Both the position numbers and the translations under genes were made by a program. Of a DNA stretch of 64,000 bases, positions 36,202 through 48,048 are shown one piece after another. Numbering within the stretch: the first letter of the stretch is position 1; each line of letters begins with the position of its first letter. This DNA comes from Paramecium sonneborni (taxonomy: Eukaryota; Ciliophora; Oligohymenophorea; Peniculida; Parameciidae): assembly GCA_905182985.1 (NCBI GenBank), contig CAJJDN010000134.1:76749-140748 (forward strand). Direction: 5' to 3'. The notes beneath the pieces were generated by a model. That model had not been told where the DNA came from and did no database searches. It saw only the letters and a program-made list of their open reading frames with translations.

Positions 36202-37688
36202 TCATTCTTAAAAAAATAGCAACACCTCTGATTTTGTACTCCTATGTTATAGTTTTTGGTTGAACTGAAACTATTAATTTTATCTTCTATCTAACATAGG
36301 ATGATTGAAAATAGATTTATCTTTTTTGCTCTACTCCAAAATCAAATTATCTAATTCGTCAAATTCCAAATTGTTTAAGCTATTGATTTTTGGACTCTAC
36401 AACGGACTCGGTATAATTTATAATGGTTTTATATTTGGAGAAGAAAGTTATGATCCTGTACTCACTAAAGTGTTACTAATTCCACTTCTTTAAAAGCGTC
36501 CCTTCTCTTAATTGAAAATCTTATGATTAAGTGCCTAGGATGCTGTAAAACGATGAAAAGGATTTCTTGTAAGTAAACTCTAAAGGAAGTCTAAGGCATC
36601 TCCATTTAAATTAACTAAACTCCAATCAATGAGTCCCTGTTTATTTAATTTTACTCGTTGATTGTAGTCATCTGAATTAAAAGGATTTTCTCCAGTCAAC
36701 ATCTAAAAGAGTACAATTCCAGCACTGTAGATATCTACTTTGAAATCATACAACTTATTCTATAATAATTCAGGAGCACAATAGCCAGGAGTTCCACAAT
36801 TTGTAAATAGGTATTAACCATCTTTTCTATAAAAATCTGCCAATCCAAAATCTGTTAAAACCAGCTCTTCTGTATTTCGAAATATTATGTTCTCTGGTTT
36901 AATATCTCTATGTATAACACCAAGACTATGCATGTGATCTATTGCAACAAGTAATTGTCGAATAATGTTGAAAGCTCTTTTTTCACTAACCTTCGATTTT
37001 TTTATTTCTTATCGCAAATTACCACCCAATAACAATTCAAAAACTACAAAAATAAATTACTCGGATTCAAATGCTTCATAAAATTACATCAAATTTTGAT
37101 GCTCAAACAGACGAGCAATCTCTAGTTCCTTAGCTAAAGCAGTTTTATCATTTGGTAGTATTAGCAAAGATTTTTCAAAAGTTTTCACAGCAAACTCTAT
37201 TTGGTTAGTCTTATTTTTCACTCTATAAACCTAACTTTTATACTATATAAATACCTTTCCATAAGTACCTTATCCAATTAATTTTAAAATGGAGTATTTT
37301 TAAGTGAAATTCTTTTATATACACTGCTTTTTGAGTTTTTCTAACAATTCTTCTATCCTTCCAAAAATTTCAATGAAGTTTTATCCTAAACCTAATCTAC
37401 AACCCTCTCCAAAGATATTATGCTTAATCATTTCCAAGGAAGAATTCCCAATATCACAAACCTTCCATTTCTATCATGATATTATCATTTTTTTACCTAA
37501 TTCCTGTATTTGTATAGGTTTTGACCTTCGAGAACCAGAGTAGCTTCTCTATATACTCCTAATTTATAAGAAACGTGGAAAATGCCACTTGAACATGATT
37601 CTATTGGTTTAGTACTTAGAACCCAGTTTGTAGTTCTGTTAGTTTGAAACAGAAAGTTACATGTCTTAATAGTCTTACTATCGATCAT
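36202..37688 (-). CDS. serine/threonine protein kinase with N-terminal PH-like region (paralogue type of 14419-15601)
   Basis: A model of 478 residues with introns at 37471-37496 (26 nt) and 37231-37254 (24 nt), the latter at the same glycine-loop site as in the first kinase. Residues 1-120 form the PH-like region. The kinase domain has GQGTYGKV, FAVKTFEK, HRDIKPEN, TDFGLADF, CGTPGYCAPE and FKVDIYSAGIV. All catalytic residues are present. A 120-residue Ser/Asn-rich tail follows the kinase domain and is absent from the shorter paralogue. The group is probably CAMK-like; the substrate is unknown. Confidence 0.88.
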
Positions 37689-37747
37689 TTATAATAATAT
37701 AGTAATTTTCAATAACAAACCAGCCAAATAAATGTAATAATTAATTA

Positions 37748-39045
37748 ATGAAAATTTTCATTATTAGTACATTCGCATTAGGTCTGTACATAATATTTGA
37801 TTTACTATTTAACGATCAAATGTGGGATGCCAATACTGAACTTACAGTATATTTGCAAGAGAACTAATTTCAAGGAGAAAAAGAAATATTTTTATTTTTT
37901 TCCTATTCTTTATTTGCAATGCCAGGAATTGCATTGATTGCCTTTTTGTTTTTCAACAATAAATTGGGTGCTTTAATTTATTGTTGTTTAGTATAAGCAA
38001 TTTTTGCAGAGAATTCAGTTCTTAAAAATATATATCATCAAGCACGTCCTTTTTTTATCGAAAACAAAATATAACCATTTGAGTGCAATAAGGAATTTGG
38101 AAAACCTTCTGGACATGCAATGACATCATCAGCAATGTGTTTTTTAATACCTTATATAATATTTCCTTCTATTCTAAAGGATTAATAAAAGTAATTCAAA
38201 TTTATTAAATAGCTAAAAGTCTCCACTTTATTTAAAGATACTAATAATGTTTGTCCTCACTATTTGGACATTTATGACAGGATTTTCAAGAATTTTCATG
38301 GGTGTTCATTCTTTAGGATAAATATTATTAGGTTGGGTTTATACAGCTTACAACATTATAATTTATTTGAATTATTTTCACAATCCAATAATGAATTACA
38401 TCAGACAATGCTTATAGCCAGGATCATAAGGAATTTCTAATAAGGTTGTTAGTGCAGTTGGATTATTTGCTTTTGGATGGACTTGTTTATCAATTTTATT
38501 TTTTGAATTGAATAATAGAATATTTCTTGATGAAGATGTTATAAATCTTTGGCTGGATGCTTTGTATAATAAATGCTTAAACCAATAAACTCATTACAAT
38601 ATTAATAGTCCATAAGTTTTACATAATATCTGTTTAAGTTTAAGCTTATATATTTGGTTTCCTTTCAGTTTCCTCTTAGGTGTAAAATTAAGCAAAGGAA
38701 TTTACAATGAAAATCAATTTCGCATTCATTACAAATTGCTTACTTTTTGGTAAAAACTTTTTAGAATTTTGATCCTCCTAATATTGTTATCAATTTTAAT
38801 CCCAATTATTTTTATCTAATTCTAAAATACTTATGCAGAAGCATTTGGAAAGGTAATCATGATAAAAACTATATAAGTTTCTGACAATATCTATTTTAGG
38901 TGGATTGTTTATCACTGTTGTTTACTCAAATATATTAAGTTACTTCAAACTTGAAGTAGATGGTGATTTCTTATAGGTATCCCCGCAAATTACATCAAAC
39001 CCTGAAGGATATAAGGAGAGTGAATTAGGATAAATAGTATTTTGA
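37748..39045 (+). CDS. PAP2 / glucose-6-phosphatase-like membrane phosphatase
   Basis: A model of 416 residues with introns at 38191-38212 (22 nt) and 38853-38877 (25 nt). The three PAP2 motifs appear in order between hydrophobic segments: KNIYHQARPFF, FGKPSGHAM and SRIFMGVHSLGQ. The usual Asp after the second His is Gln, as in the glucose-6-phosphatase subgroup (SRxxxxxHxxxQ). Seven to nine membrane segments are visible. The enzyme would remove phosphate from a sugar phosphate or lipid phosphate at a membrane. It starts 60 bp from the divergent kinase gene. Confidence 0.82.
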
Positions 39046-39126
39046 ATAATTTTTGAAATTTGACCAATTTAGAAAATCTCAAAATATATTTATATCATTA
39101 TTTTTAATTAATATCAATATTAAATT

Positions 39127-41131
39127 ATGTAAATTTTATTAAATAAATTGCCACTTATCATGCCCAGTAACTTTAATATTAATCTAGAGTGATTTAAGGA
39201 TTGGATATTTTTGGATAATCAATTACTTTTAATATTAATAAATAGAAAGCTTATACAACTATTTTTGGAGGAGTTTCATCAATTTTTATTATAGCCATTC
39301 TTATTGCATTTTTTTAATCTAATATTGTCTCATTTTTCTAAAAAACAGGTGTTATTGTTTCTACTGAAACAGAATTTAACCCAAATTCTGATTAAATTAA
39401 TATGAATATTTAAAATTATATGGTGGCCTTTTCAATCGAATAAGAGAATTTTGTAAATTAGCCTATGTTCAATATCACGATTGAACAAAGGTAAAACAAA
39501 ATTAATATTTATATAGACATTACTATAGAAATCACCTAGGAAATTTAGTAAAATAGGTTGACTATTTATAATTAGAACCATGCGCATTAGAACACTTTTA
39601 GTTTCTTTTAAATTAACCTGATTCTGATTTTGAATCACAATTTAATTAACTTGACATTAGTAAATGGTTATGCCCATAGTAATAATTATTCAGTATATCT
39701 AGAAAAGATTTTGAATTTCATATGGCAGGAGCATATTCTAGCACAGAATTTCATTTTATTAAAGTTATTGTTAGTGATTGTGATGACACATAAAGTGGAT
39801 ATTTAAATTGGAAACCTACTTGTGCTACTAAATCTCAAAAAGAAAATCATTTGAAAAAAGAAGGATAATTTAAATTGTAAATTTTTTAAGTTAACTCTAT
39901 TGTTAATCCTAATTCTCCCTCTTAGTACTATTAATCTTATCTTGATGGAGAAATGTATTTTACCTTTGTTCCACAAAAATTATCTAGACAAGCAAATTTG
40001 TTTTATAGGAAATATTAATTTTAAAATGACAATTCATTATTACCATTTTAGTATGAAAATTACATATGCTTAGATCTATAGATGAGAAAGAATTAATTGT
40101 TCGTAAAAGTGAAGATTATAGAGATTTAACAGAACTTGGAAGAGATACAGATAAAAATTATGCCATTATTTATTTTAGAAGAAGTCAATTTTCAGAATTT
40201 GTTTATAGAAGATTTATAAAGATAGATGAATTATTGTCATTTTTAGGAGGATTTTTATAAATTATGATTACAGGATTTGGAATATTTATTACGTATTACA
40301 ATAAATTATCATGTAAGCCTTTTATTGATATTTTAGTATAAATTGAATTGTGTAATAAATTGTATAATTTTCCAGGATAATTTATAAAAGAATCTTAACT
40401 TTAAAACAATAAAGTTTAATAACACCTAGAAGGTTCAATGATTAATGAATCAAAATTGGTTGTCAATCCTGAATAAGGAACTTCAAAAGCTACATTGATA
40501 TTTGATAAAGAGGATTTTTCATTTCAAAAATCCATTTTAAAATTATTTGAACAATCTTAAAGATTAACATTATCTTTAAAATCTTTAATCAATCATTTAT
40601 CGTTAAGGTTATTTTTTAATAATGAAGAAACTGAACTTTTTTAAAAAGCTAAGTATCGATGTTAACTAATATAGGAATACCGTAGATTAAAATTTGGATA
40701 TTCAAGAGATTTTATATTAGTTACAAGAAATATCTAGATTAAAATTATTGATGCTAACTAAGAATCAAATAACATTATTTAATTTCATTCCAAAACCCAA
40801 TTTGACATTAGTAGATGAAGAGCAACTTCCAAATAGATTATAAATTGAATAAAAATTATCCTAGTAAGAGAAATAAAATGTTAATAAAGACGAAATAATA
40901 AATGAACTTTGCAATGTATTATTCTTTTAATATATAAAGGCATGGCTGGAAATAAAATCAGATTCAAATCAAAATTTATGTTCTTAAGAATTAAACCGGA
41001 GACTCAATTTAGTATTGGGTAAAGAATTTTAATAAATATTTTTTGAATATGAGAAAATAACTAAAAATTAAATTTAGAATTAATCCGAGAAACCGACTTA
41101 ATCTTTATTTTTGTTCTAAACGTTAAATTGA
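39127..41131 (+). CDS. two-pass membrane protein, founder-type copy of a local tandem family
   Basis: A model of 609 residues with seven introns: 39167-39198, 39491-39516, 39679-39702, 40051-40073, 40313-40336, 40653-40674 and 40916-40939 (22-32 nt). A short N-terminal head with LDIFGQSITFNINKQ is followed by one membrane helix (TIFGGVSSIFIIAILIAF). A 270-residue outside domain with EPCALEHF, KWLCPQ, VSDCDDTQSGYLNWKPTC and SYLDGEMYFTFVPQKL precedes a second helix (LGGFLQIMITGFGIFITYY). A cytosolic tail of about 250 residues has ILYQLQEISRLKLLML and LFNFIPKPNLTL. Conserved cysteines suggest disulfides. Membrane proteins with this layout occur in ciliates; the function is unknown. This copy is intact. 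Confidence 0.72.
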
Positions 41132-41414
41132 TCAATATTTATATATACATAGATATATTTATTATATTGAATATTTAAAGCCAAGAAATTGATTAATTGA
41201 ATTATAAATCATACTTGAGAAATCTCATCGCAATTTTTATAAATTTAATTTTCAAAAGATTGATTATTAATTTTGTAGTTTTAAATTTAATTAAAAACGT
41301 GAAAAATTAATATCGAAAGACTTTTTTTTATTAGTTATTTCTTTAAATGCTGACAAAACGATATCTGTATTCATATATTGTGATTTCTGTTAAATATATT
41401 TTTAATATACATTT

Positions 41415-41836
41415 ATGTCAAAGGATTTTAAATTATATCGATATTTTTATGAAAAGTTGACTTAATAGATTACATCTGATTTTTTAAGTAAATGATATTC
41501 ATAAGCTGTAGAAATCAAAAGTGTGGATATTTTGGAATATAATCAATAATAATTAATTTTAACAAACAGAAAACTGAAAAAAATAGTTCTTGGTGGAATA
41601 TCATCTATTTACTCAATCTTAATTTTGAAGATTATAATATTCATGCAATTAAACATCTTATAAAAACTCCAATGTCAAGATTTATTTATAGAAGATTTAT
41701 AAAGATGATCAATTATTGTCATTTTTAGGAGGATTTTTGAGTATAGGATTCGGAATATTTAATATGTACAATAATAAATTATCAAGTAAATCTTTATCAT
41801 AATATTTTATTATTAATTGAATTATCTAATAAATTA
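41415..41836 (+). pseudogene. internally deleted copy of the two-pass membrane protein family
   Basis: It begins MSKDFKLYRYFYEKLTQQ, close to the family N-terminus, with an 18-nt candidate intron that removes a TGA and leads to EIKSVDI. It then jumps within 200 bp to the region of the second membrane helix (RFIYRRFIK, then FLGGF-like codons near 41725-41750). The outside domain is missing and the frame is broken. The sequence stops at the N at 41837. Confidence 0.65.
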
Positions 41837-41837
41837 N

Positions 41838-43168
41838 AAAAGTGGATACCTTAATTGGAAACCTACTTGTGCTACTAAATCTCAAAAAGATTAACATTTA
41901 AATAAAGAAGGATAATTTAAATTGTAAATTTATTAAGTTAACTCTGTTATTAATCCTAATTCTCCCTCCTAGTACTATTAATCTTATCTTGATGGAGAAA
42001 TGTATTTTACCTTTGTTCCACAAAAATTATCTAGACAAGCAAATTTGTTTTATAGGAAATATTAATTTTAAAATGACAATTCATTATTACCATTTTAGTA
42101 TGAAAATTACATATGCTTAGATCTATAGATGAGAAAGAATTAATCGTTCGATAAAGTGTAGACTATAGAGATTTAACAGAACTTGGAAGAGATACAGATA
42201 AAAATTATGCTATTGTTTATCTTAGAAGAAGTCAATTTTCAGAATTTATTTATAGAAGATATGTAAAGATAGATGAGTTATTGTCGTTCTTGGGAGGATT
42301 CTTATAAATTATGATTACAAGTTTTGGAATAATTATTATGTATTACAATAAATTATCATGTAAAATCTTTGTTATTATATTTAGTATAAATTGAATTATC
42401 AAATAAATTGTATAACTTTCCTGGATAAGTATTAGGTAAATCTAAAATAAAAAACAATAAAGTTTAATAAACCTTAGAAGGTTCGATGATTAATGATTCG
42501 AAAATTATTGTTAACTCTGAATAAGGAGCTTCCAAAGCCACTTTAATATTTGATAAAGAGGATTTTTCATTTCAAAAATCCATTTTAAAATTATTTGAAC
42601 AATCTTAAAGTTTAAAATTATCTTTAAAATCTTTAATCTTTTAAGTTATTTTTTAATAATGAAGAGACTCTACTTTTTTAAAAAGCTATGTATCAATGAT
42701 ATAATAAAAATAGGGATACCTTAGATTAAAATTTGGATATACAAGAGATTTTATATTAATTACAAGAAATATCTAAATTAAAATTATTGATGCTAACTAA
42801 GAATCAAATTAAATTACTTAATTTTACTCCAAAACCAAATTTAACATTAGAAGACGAAGAACAGCTACCGAATCGATTATTAATTGAATAAAAATTATCT
42901 TAGTAAGAGATATAGATTGTTAATAAAGAAGAAATAATAAATGAACTTTATAATGTATTTTTCTAATCTATGTAAGGCTTGGCTAGAAATAAAATCAGAT
43001 AACAGTTAAAATTTTTGTAATTAAGAGCTAAATAGGAGACTCAATCAAGTATTAGGCAAAGAATTTCAATAAATATTTTTGGAATATGAAAAAATATCTA
43101 ATAATTAGATTTAGAATGCATACGAGAAACCGATTTAACCTTAAGTATTATTATAAACTTTAAATTGA
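41838..43168 (+). pseudogene. 3' part of a membrane-family gene at a contig start
   Basis: It begins in the outside domain (SGYLNWKPTC) right after the N and runs through the second membrane helix and tail. Compared with the intact copy at 39127, it lacks 11 nt near 42641. The frame then reaches TGA at 42660-42662, so the last 190 or so residues would be lost. It is identical to the matching parts of the next two copies. Confidence 0.6.
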
Positions 43169-43444
43169 TTAATTTTTTTATTACATCTAGATGTATTTAA
43201 TATTTTTTTTACATTAAATTTTAAGAAATAGAATATATGGAATTATAAACCACGTTAATGAAATCTTCTTGCTATTTTTATACGTTAAATTGTCCAAAAA
43301 ATTTATTTATTAGTTTTGCAATATTAAATTACTATTAAATACGATGATTTCTTTTTTCCTAGTTATTTGTTTTAATGGCTTCCAATAATAATATAGAAAA
43401 TCATCAAATTTCATATCTTTTAAATTTATTTTATATATATATAT

Positions 43445-45470
43445 ATGTCAAAGAACTTTAAATAAATTAATATTGTTATGAATAGCATACTTAATTAATT
43501 ACCTTTGATTTTTTAAAGTAAAGATTTTATTAAGCCAAAGTAATCAAAAGCCTGGATATTTTCGGATAATCAATAACATTAAATATTAACAAATAGAAAA
43601 CTTATAAAACAGTTTTTGGTGGTATATCGTCGATTTGCTTAATCTTTATTTTAATTACTATATTTTAATCCAACATAGTAGACTTCTTCTAAAAATCAGA
43701 TGTTAGCTTCGCTACAAAAACAGAATTCGACCCAAAACCTGATTAAATTGTTATGAATATTAAAAATTATATGGTGGCCTTTTCAATCGAATAAGAGAAT
43801 TTTGTAAATTAGCCTATGTTTAATATAACGATTGAACAAAGGTAAAATAAATTAATATTTATATAGACATTACTATAGAAATCAACTAGGGAATTTAGTA
43901 AAATAGGTTGACTATTTATAATTAGAACCATGCACTCTAGAACATTTTTAGTTTCTTATAAATTAAACTGATTCTGATTTTGAATCACAATTTAATTAAC
44001 TTGAATTAAGTAAATGGTTATGCCCATAGTAATAATTGTTCAATATTTTAGGAAAAATTTTGAATTTTATATGGAAGGAACATATACAAGCACAGAATTT
44101 GATTTTATTAGAGTTATTGTTAGTGATTGTGATGACACAAAAAGTGGATACCTTAATTGGAAACCTACTTGTGCTACTAAATCTCAAAAAGATTAACATT
44201 TAAATAAAGAAGGATAATTTAAATTGTAAATTTATTAAGTTAACTCTGTTATTAATCCTAATTCTCCCTCCTAGTACTATTAATCTTATCTTGATGGAGA
44301 AATGTATTTTACCTTTGTTCCACAAAAATTATCTAGACAAGCAAATTTGTTTTATAGGAAATATTAATTTTAAAATGACAATTCATTATTACCATTTTAG
44401 TATGAAAATTACATATGCTTAGATCTATAGATGAGAAAGAATTAATCGTTCGATAAAGTGTAGACTATAGAGATTTAACAGAACTTGGAAGAGATACAGA
44501 TAAAAATTATGCTATTGTTTATCTTAGAAGAAGTCAATTTTCAGAATTTATTTATAGAAGATATGTAAAGATAGATGAGTTATTGTCGTTCTTGGGAGGA
44601 TTCTTATAAATTATGATTACAAGTTTTGGAATAATTATTATGTATTACAATAAATTATCATGTAAAATCTTTGTTATTATATTTAGTATAAATTGAATTA
44701 TCAAATAAATTGTATAACTTTCCTGGATAAGTATTAGGTAAATCTAAAATAAAAAACAATAAAGTTTAATAAACCTTAGAAGGTTCGATGATTAATGATT
44801 CGAAAATTATTGTTAACTCTGAATAAGGAGCTTCCAAAGCCACTTTAATATTTGATAAAGAGGATTTTTCATTTCAAAAATCCATTTTAAAATTATTTGA
44901 ACAATCTTAAAGTTTAAAATTATCTTTAAAATCTTTAATCTTTTAAGTTATTTTTTAATAATGAAGAGACTCTACTTTTTTAAAAAGCTATGTATCAATG
45001 ATATAATAAAAATAGGGATACCTTAGATTAAAATTTGGATATACAAGAGATTTTATATTAATTACAAGAAATATCTAAATTAAAATTATTGATGCTAACT
45101 AAGAATCAAATTAAATTACTTAATTTTACTCCAAAACCAAATTTAACATTAGAAGACGAAGAACAGCTACCGAATCGATTATTAATTGAATAAAAATTAT
45201 CTTAGTAAGAGATATAGATTGTTAATAAAGAAGAAATAATAAATGAACTTTATAATGTATTTTTCTAATCTATGTAAGGCTTGGCTAGAAATAAAATCAG
45301 ATAACAGTTAAAATTTTTGTAATTAAGAGCTAAATAGGAGACTCAATCAAGTATTAGGCAAAGAATTTCAATAAATATTTTTGGAATATGAAAAAATATC
45401 TAATAATTAGATTTAGAATGCATACGAGAAACCGATTTAACCTTAAGTATTATTATAAACTTTAAATTGA
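43445..45470 (+). pseudogene. two-pass membrane protein family copy in repeat unit, truncated by an 11-nt deletion
   Basis: It starts MSKNFKQINIVMNSILNQ. A candidate 17-nt intron near 43519-43535 joins the head to KVIKSLDIFGQSITLNINK. The first helix, outside domain (EPCTLEHF, SDCDDTKSGYLNWKPTC) and second helix follow. An 11-nt deletion relative to the intact copies shifts the frame at about 44943, and TGA at 44962-44964 ends it early. The original tail remains readable downstream to 45470 (ILYQLQEISKLKLLML). Either it makes a tail-less protein or it is a pseudogene. Confidence 0.6.
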
Positions 45471-45746
45471 TTAATTTTTTTATTACATCTAGATGTATTT
45501 AATATTTTTTTTACATTAAATTTTAAGAAATAGAATATATGGAATTATAAACCACGTTAATGAAATCTTCTTGCTATTTTTATACGTTAAATTGTCCAAA
45601 AAATTTATTTATTAGTTTTGCAATATTAAATTACTATTAAATACGATGATTTCTTTTTTCCTAGTTATTTGTTTTAATGGCTTCCAATAATAATATAGAA
45701 AATCATCAAATTTCATATCTTTTAAATTTATTTTATATATATATAT

Positions 45747-47772
45747 ATGTCAAAGAACTTTAAATAAATTAATATTGTTATGAATAGCATACTTAATTAA
45801 TTACCTTTGATTTTTTAAAGTAAAGATTTTATTAAGCCAAAGTAATCAAAAGCCTGGATATTTTCGGATAATCAATAACATTAAATATTAACAAATAGAA
45901 AACTTATAAAACAGTTTTTGGTGGTATATCGTCGATTTGCTTAATCTTTATTTTAATTACTATATTTTAATCCAACATAGTAGACTTCTTCTAAAAATCA
46001 GATGTTAGCTTCGCTACAAAAACAGAATTCGACCCAAAACCTGATTAAATTGTTATGAATATTAAAAATTATATGGTGGCCTTTTCAATCGAATAAGAGA
46101 ATTTTGTAAATTAGCCTATGTTTAATATAACGATTGAACAAAGGTAAAATAAATTAATATTTATATAGACATTACTATAGAAATCAACTAGGGAATTTAG
46201 TAAAATAGGTTGACTATTTATAATTAGAACCATGCACTCTAGAACATTTTTAGTTTCTTATAAATTAAACTGATTCTGATTTTGAATCACAATTTAATTA
46301 ACTTGAATTAAGTAAATGGTTATGCCCATAGTAATAATTGTTCAATATTTTAGGAAAAATTTTGAATTTTATATGGAAGGAACATATACAAGCACAGAAT
46401 TTGATTTTATTAGAGTTATTGTTAGTGATTGTGATGACACAAAAAGTGGATACCTTAATTGGAAACCTACTTGTGCTACTAAATCTCAAAAAGATTAACA
46501 TTTAAATAAAGAAGGATAATTTAAATTGTAAATTTATTAAGTTAACTCTGTTATTAATCCTAATTCTCCCTCCTAGTACTATTAATCTTATCTTGATGGA
46601 GAAATGTATTTTACCTTTGTTCCACAAAAATTATCTAGACAAGCAAATTTGTTTTATAGGAAATATTAATTTTAAAATGACAATTCATTATTACCATTTT
46701 AGTATGAAAATTACATATGCTTAGATCTATAGATGAGAAAGAATTAATCGTTCGATAAAGTGTAGACTATAGAGATTTAACAGAACTTGGAAGAGATACA
46801 GATAAAAATTATGCTATTGTTTATCTTAGAAGAAGTCAATTTTCAGAATTTATTTATAGAAGATATGTAAAGATAGATGAGTTATTGTCGTTCTTGGGAG
46901 GATTCTTATAAATTATGATTACAAGTTTTGGAATAATTATTATGTATTACAATAAATTATCATGTAAAATCTTTGTTATTATATTTAGTATAAATTGAAT
47001 TATCAAATAAATTGTATAACTTTCCTGGATAAGTATTAGGTAAATCTAAAATAAAAAACAATAAAGTTTAATAAACCTTAGAAGGTTCGATGATTAATGA
47101 TTCGAAAATTATTGTTAACTCTGAATAAGGAGCTTCCAAAGCCACTTTAATATTTGATAAAGAGGATTTTTCATTTCAAAAATCCATTTTAAAATTATTT
47201 GAACAATCTTAAAGTTTAAAATTATCTTTAAAATCTTTAATCTTTTAAGTTATTTTTTAATAATGAAGAGACTCTACTTTTTTAAAAAGCTATGTATCAA
47301 TGATATAATAAAAATAGGGATACCTTAGATTAAAATTTGGATATACAAGAGATTTTATATTAATTACAAGAAATATCTAAATTAAAATTATTGATGCTAA
47401 CTAAGAATCAAATTAAATTACTTAATTTTACTCCAAAACCAAATTTAACATTAGAAGACGAAGAACAGCTACCGAATCGATTATTAATTGAATAAAAATT
47501 ATCTTAGTAAGAGATATAGATTGTTAATAAAGAAGAAATAATAAATGAACTTTATAATGTATTTTTCTAATCTATGTAAGGCTTGGCTAGAAATAAAATC
47601 AGATAACAGTTAAAATTTTTGTAATTAAGAGCTAAATAGGAGACTCAATCAAGTATTAGGCAAAGAATTTCAATAAATATTTTTGGAATATGAAAAAATA
47701 TCTAATAATTAGATTTAGAATGCATACGAGAAACCGATTTAACCTTAAGTATTATTATAAACTTTAAATTGA
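45747..47772 (+). pseudogene. identical copy of the truncated membrane-family gene
   Basis: It is the same as the copy at 43445-45470 shifted by 2302 bp, including the 11-nt deletion and the early TGA, here at 47264-47266. It shares the short-intron structure and the well-preserved but out-of-frame tail. If the tandem array is an assembly artefact, this copy does not exist separately. Confidence 0.6.
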
Positions 47773-48048
47773 TTAATTTTTTTATTACATCTAGATGTAT
47801 TTAATATTTTTTTTACATTAAATTTTAAGAAATAGAATATATGGAATTATAAACCACGTTAATGAAATCTTCTTGCTATTTTTATACGTTAAATTGTCCA
47901 AAAAATTTATTTATTAGTTTTGCAATATTAAATTACTATTAAATACGATGATTTCTTTTTTCCTAGTTATTTGTTTTAATGGCTTCCAATAATAATATAG
48001 AAAATCATCAAATTTCATATCTTTTAAATTTATTTTATATATATATAT

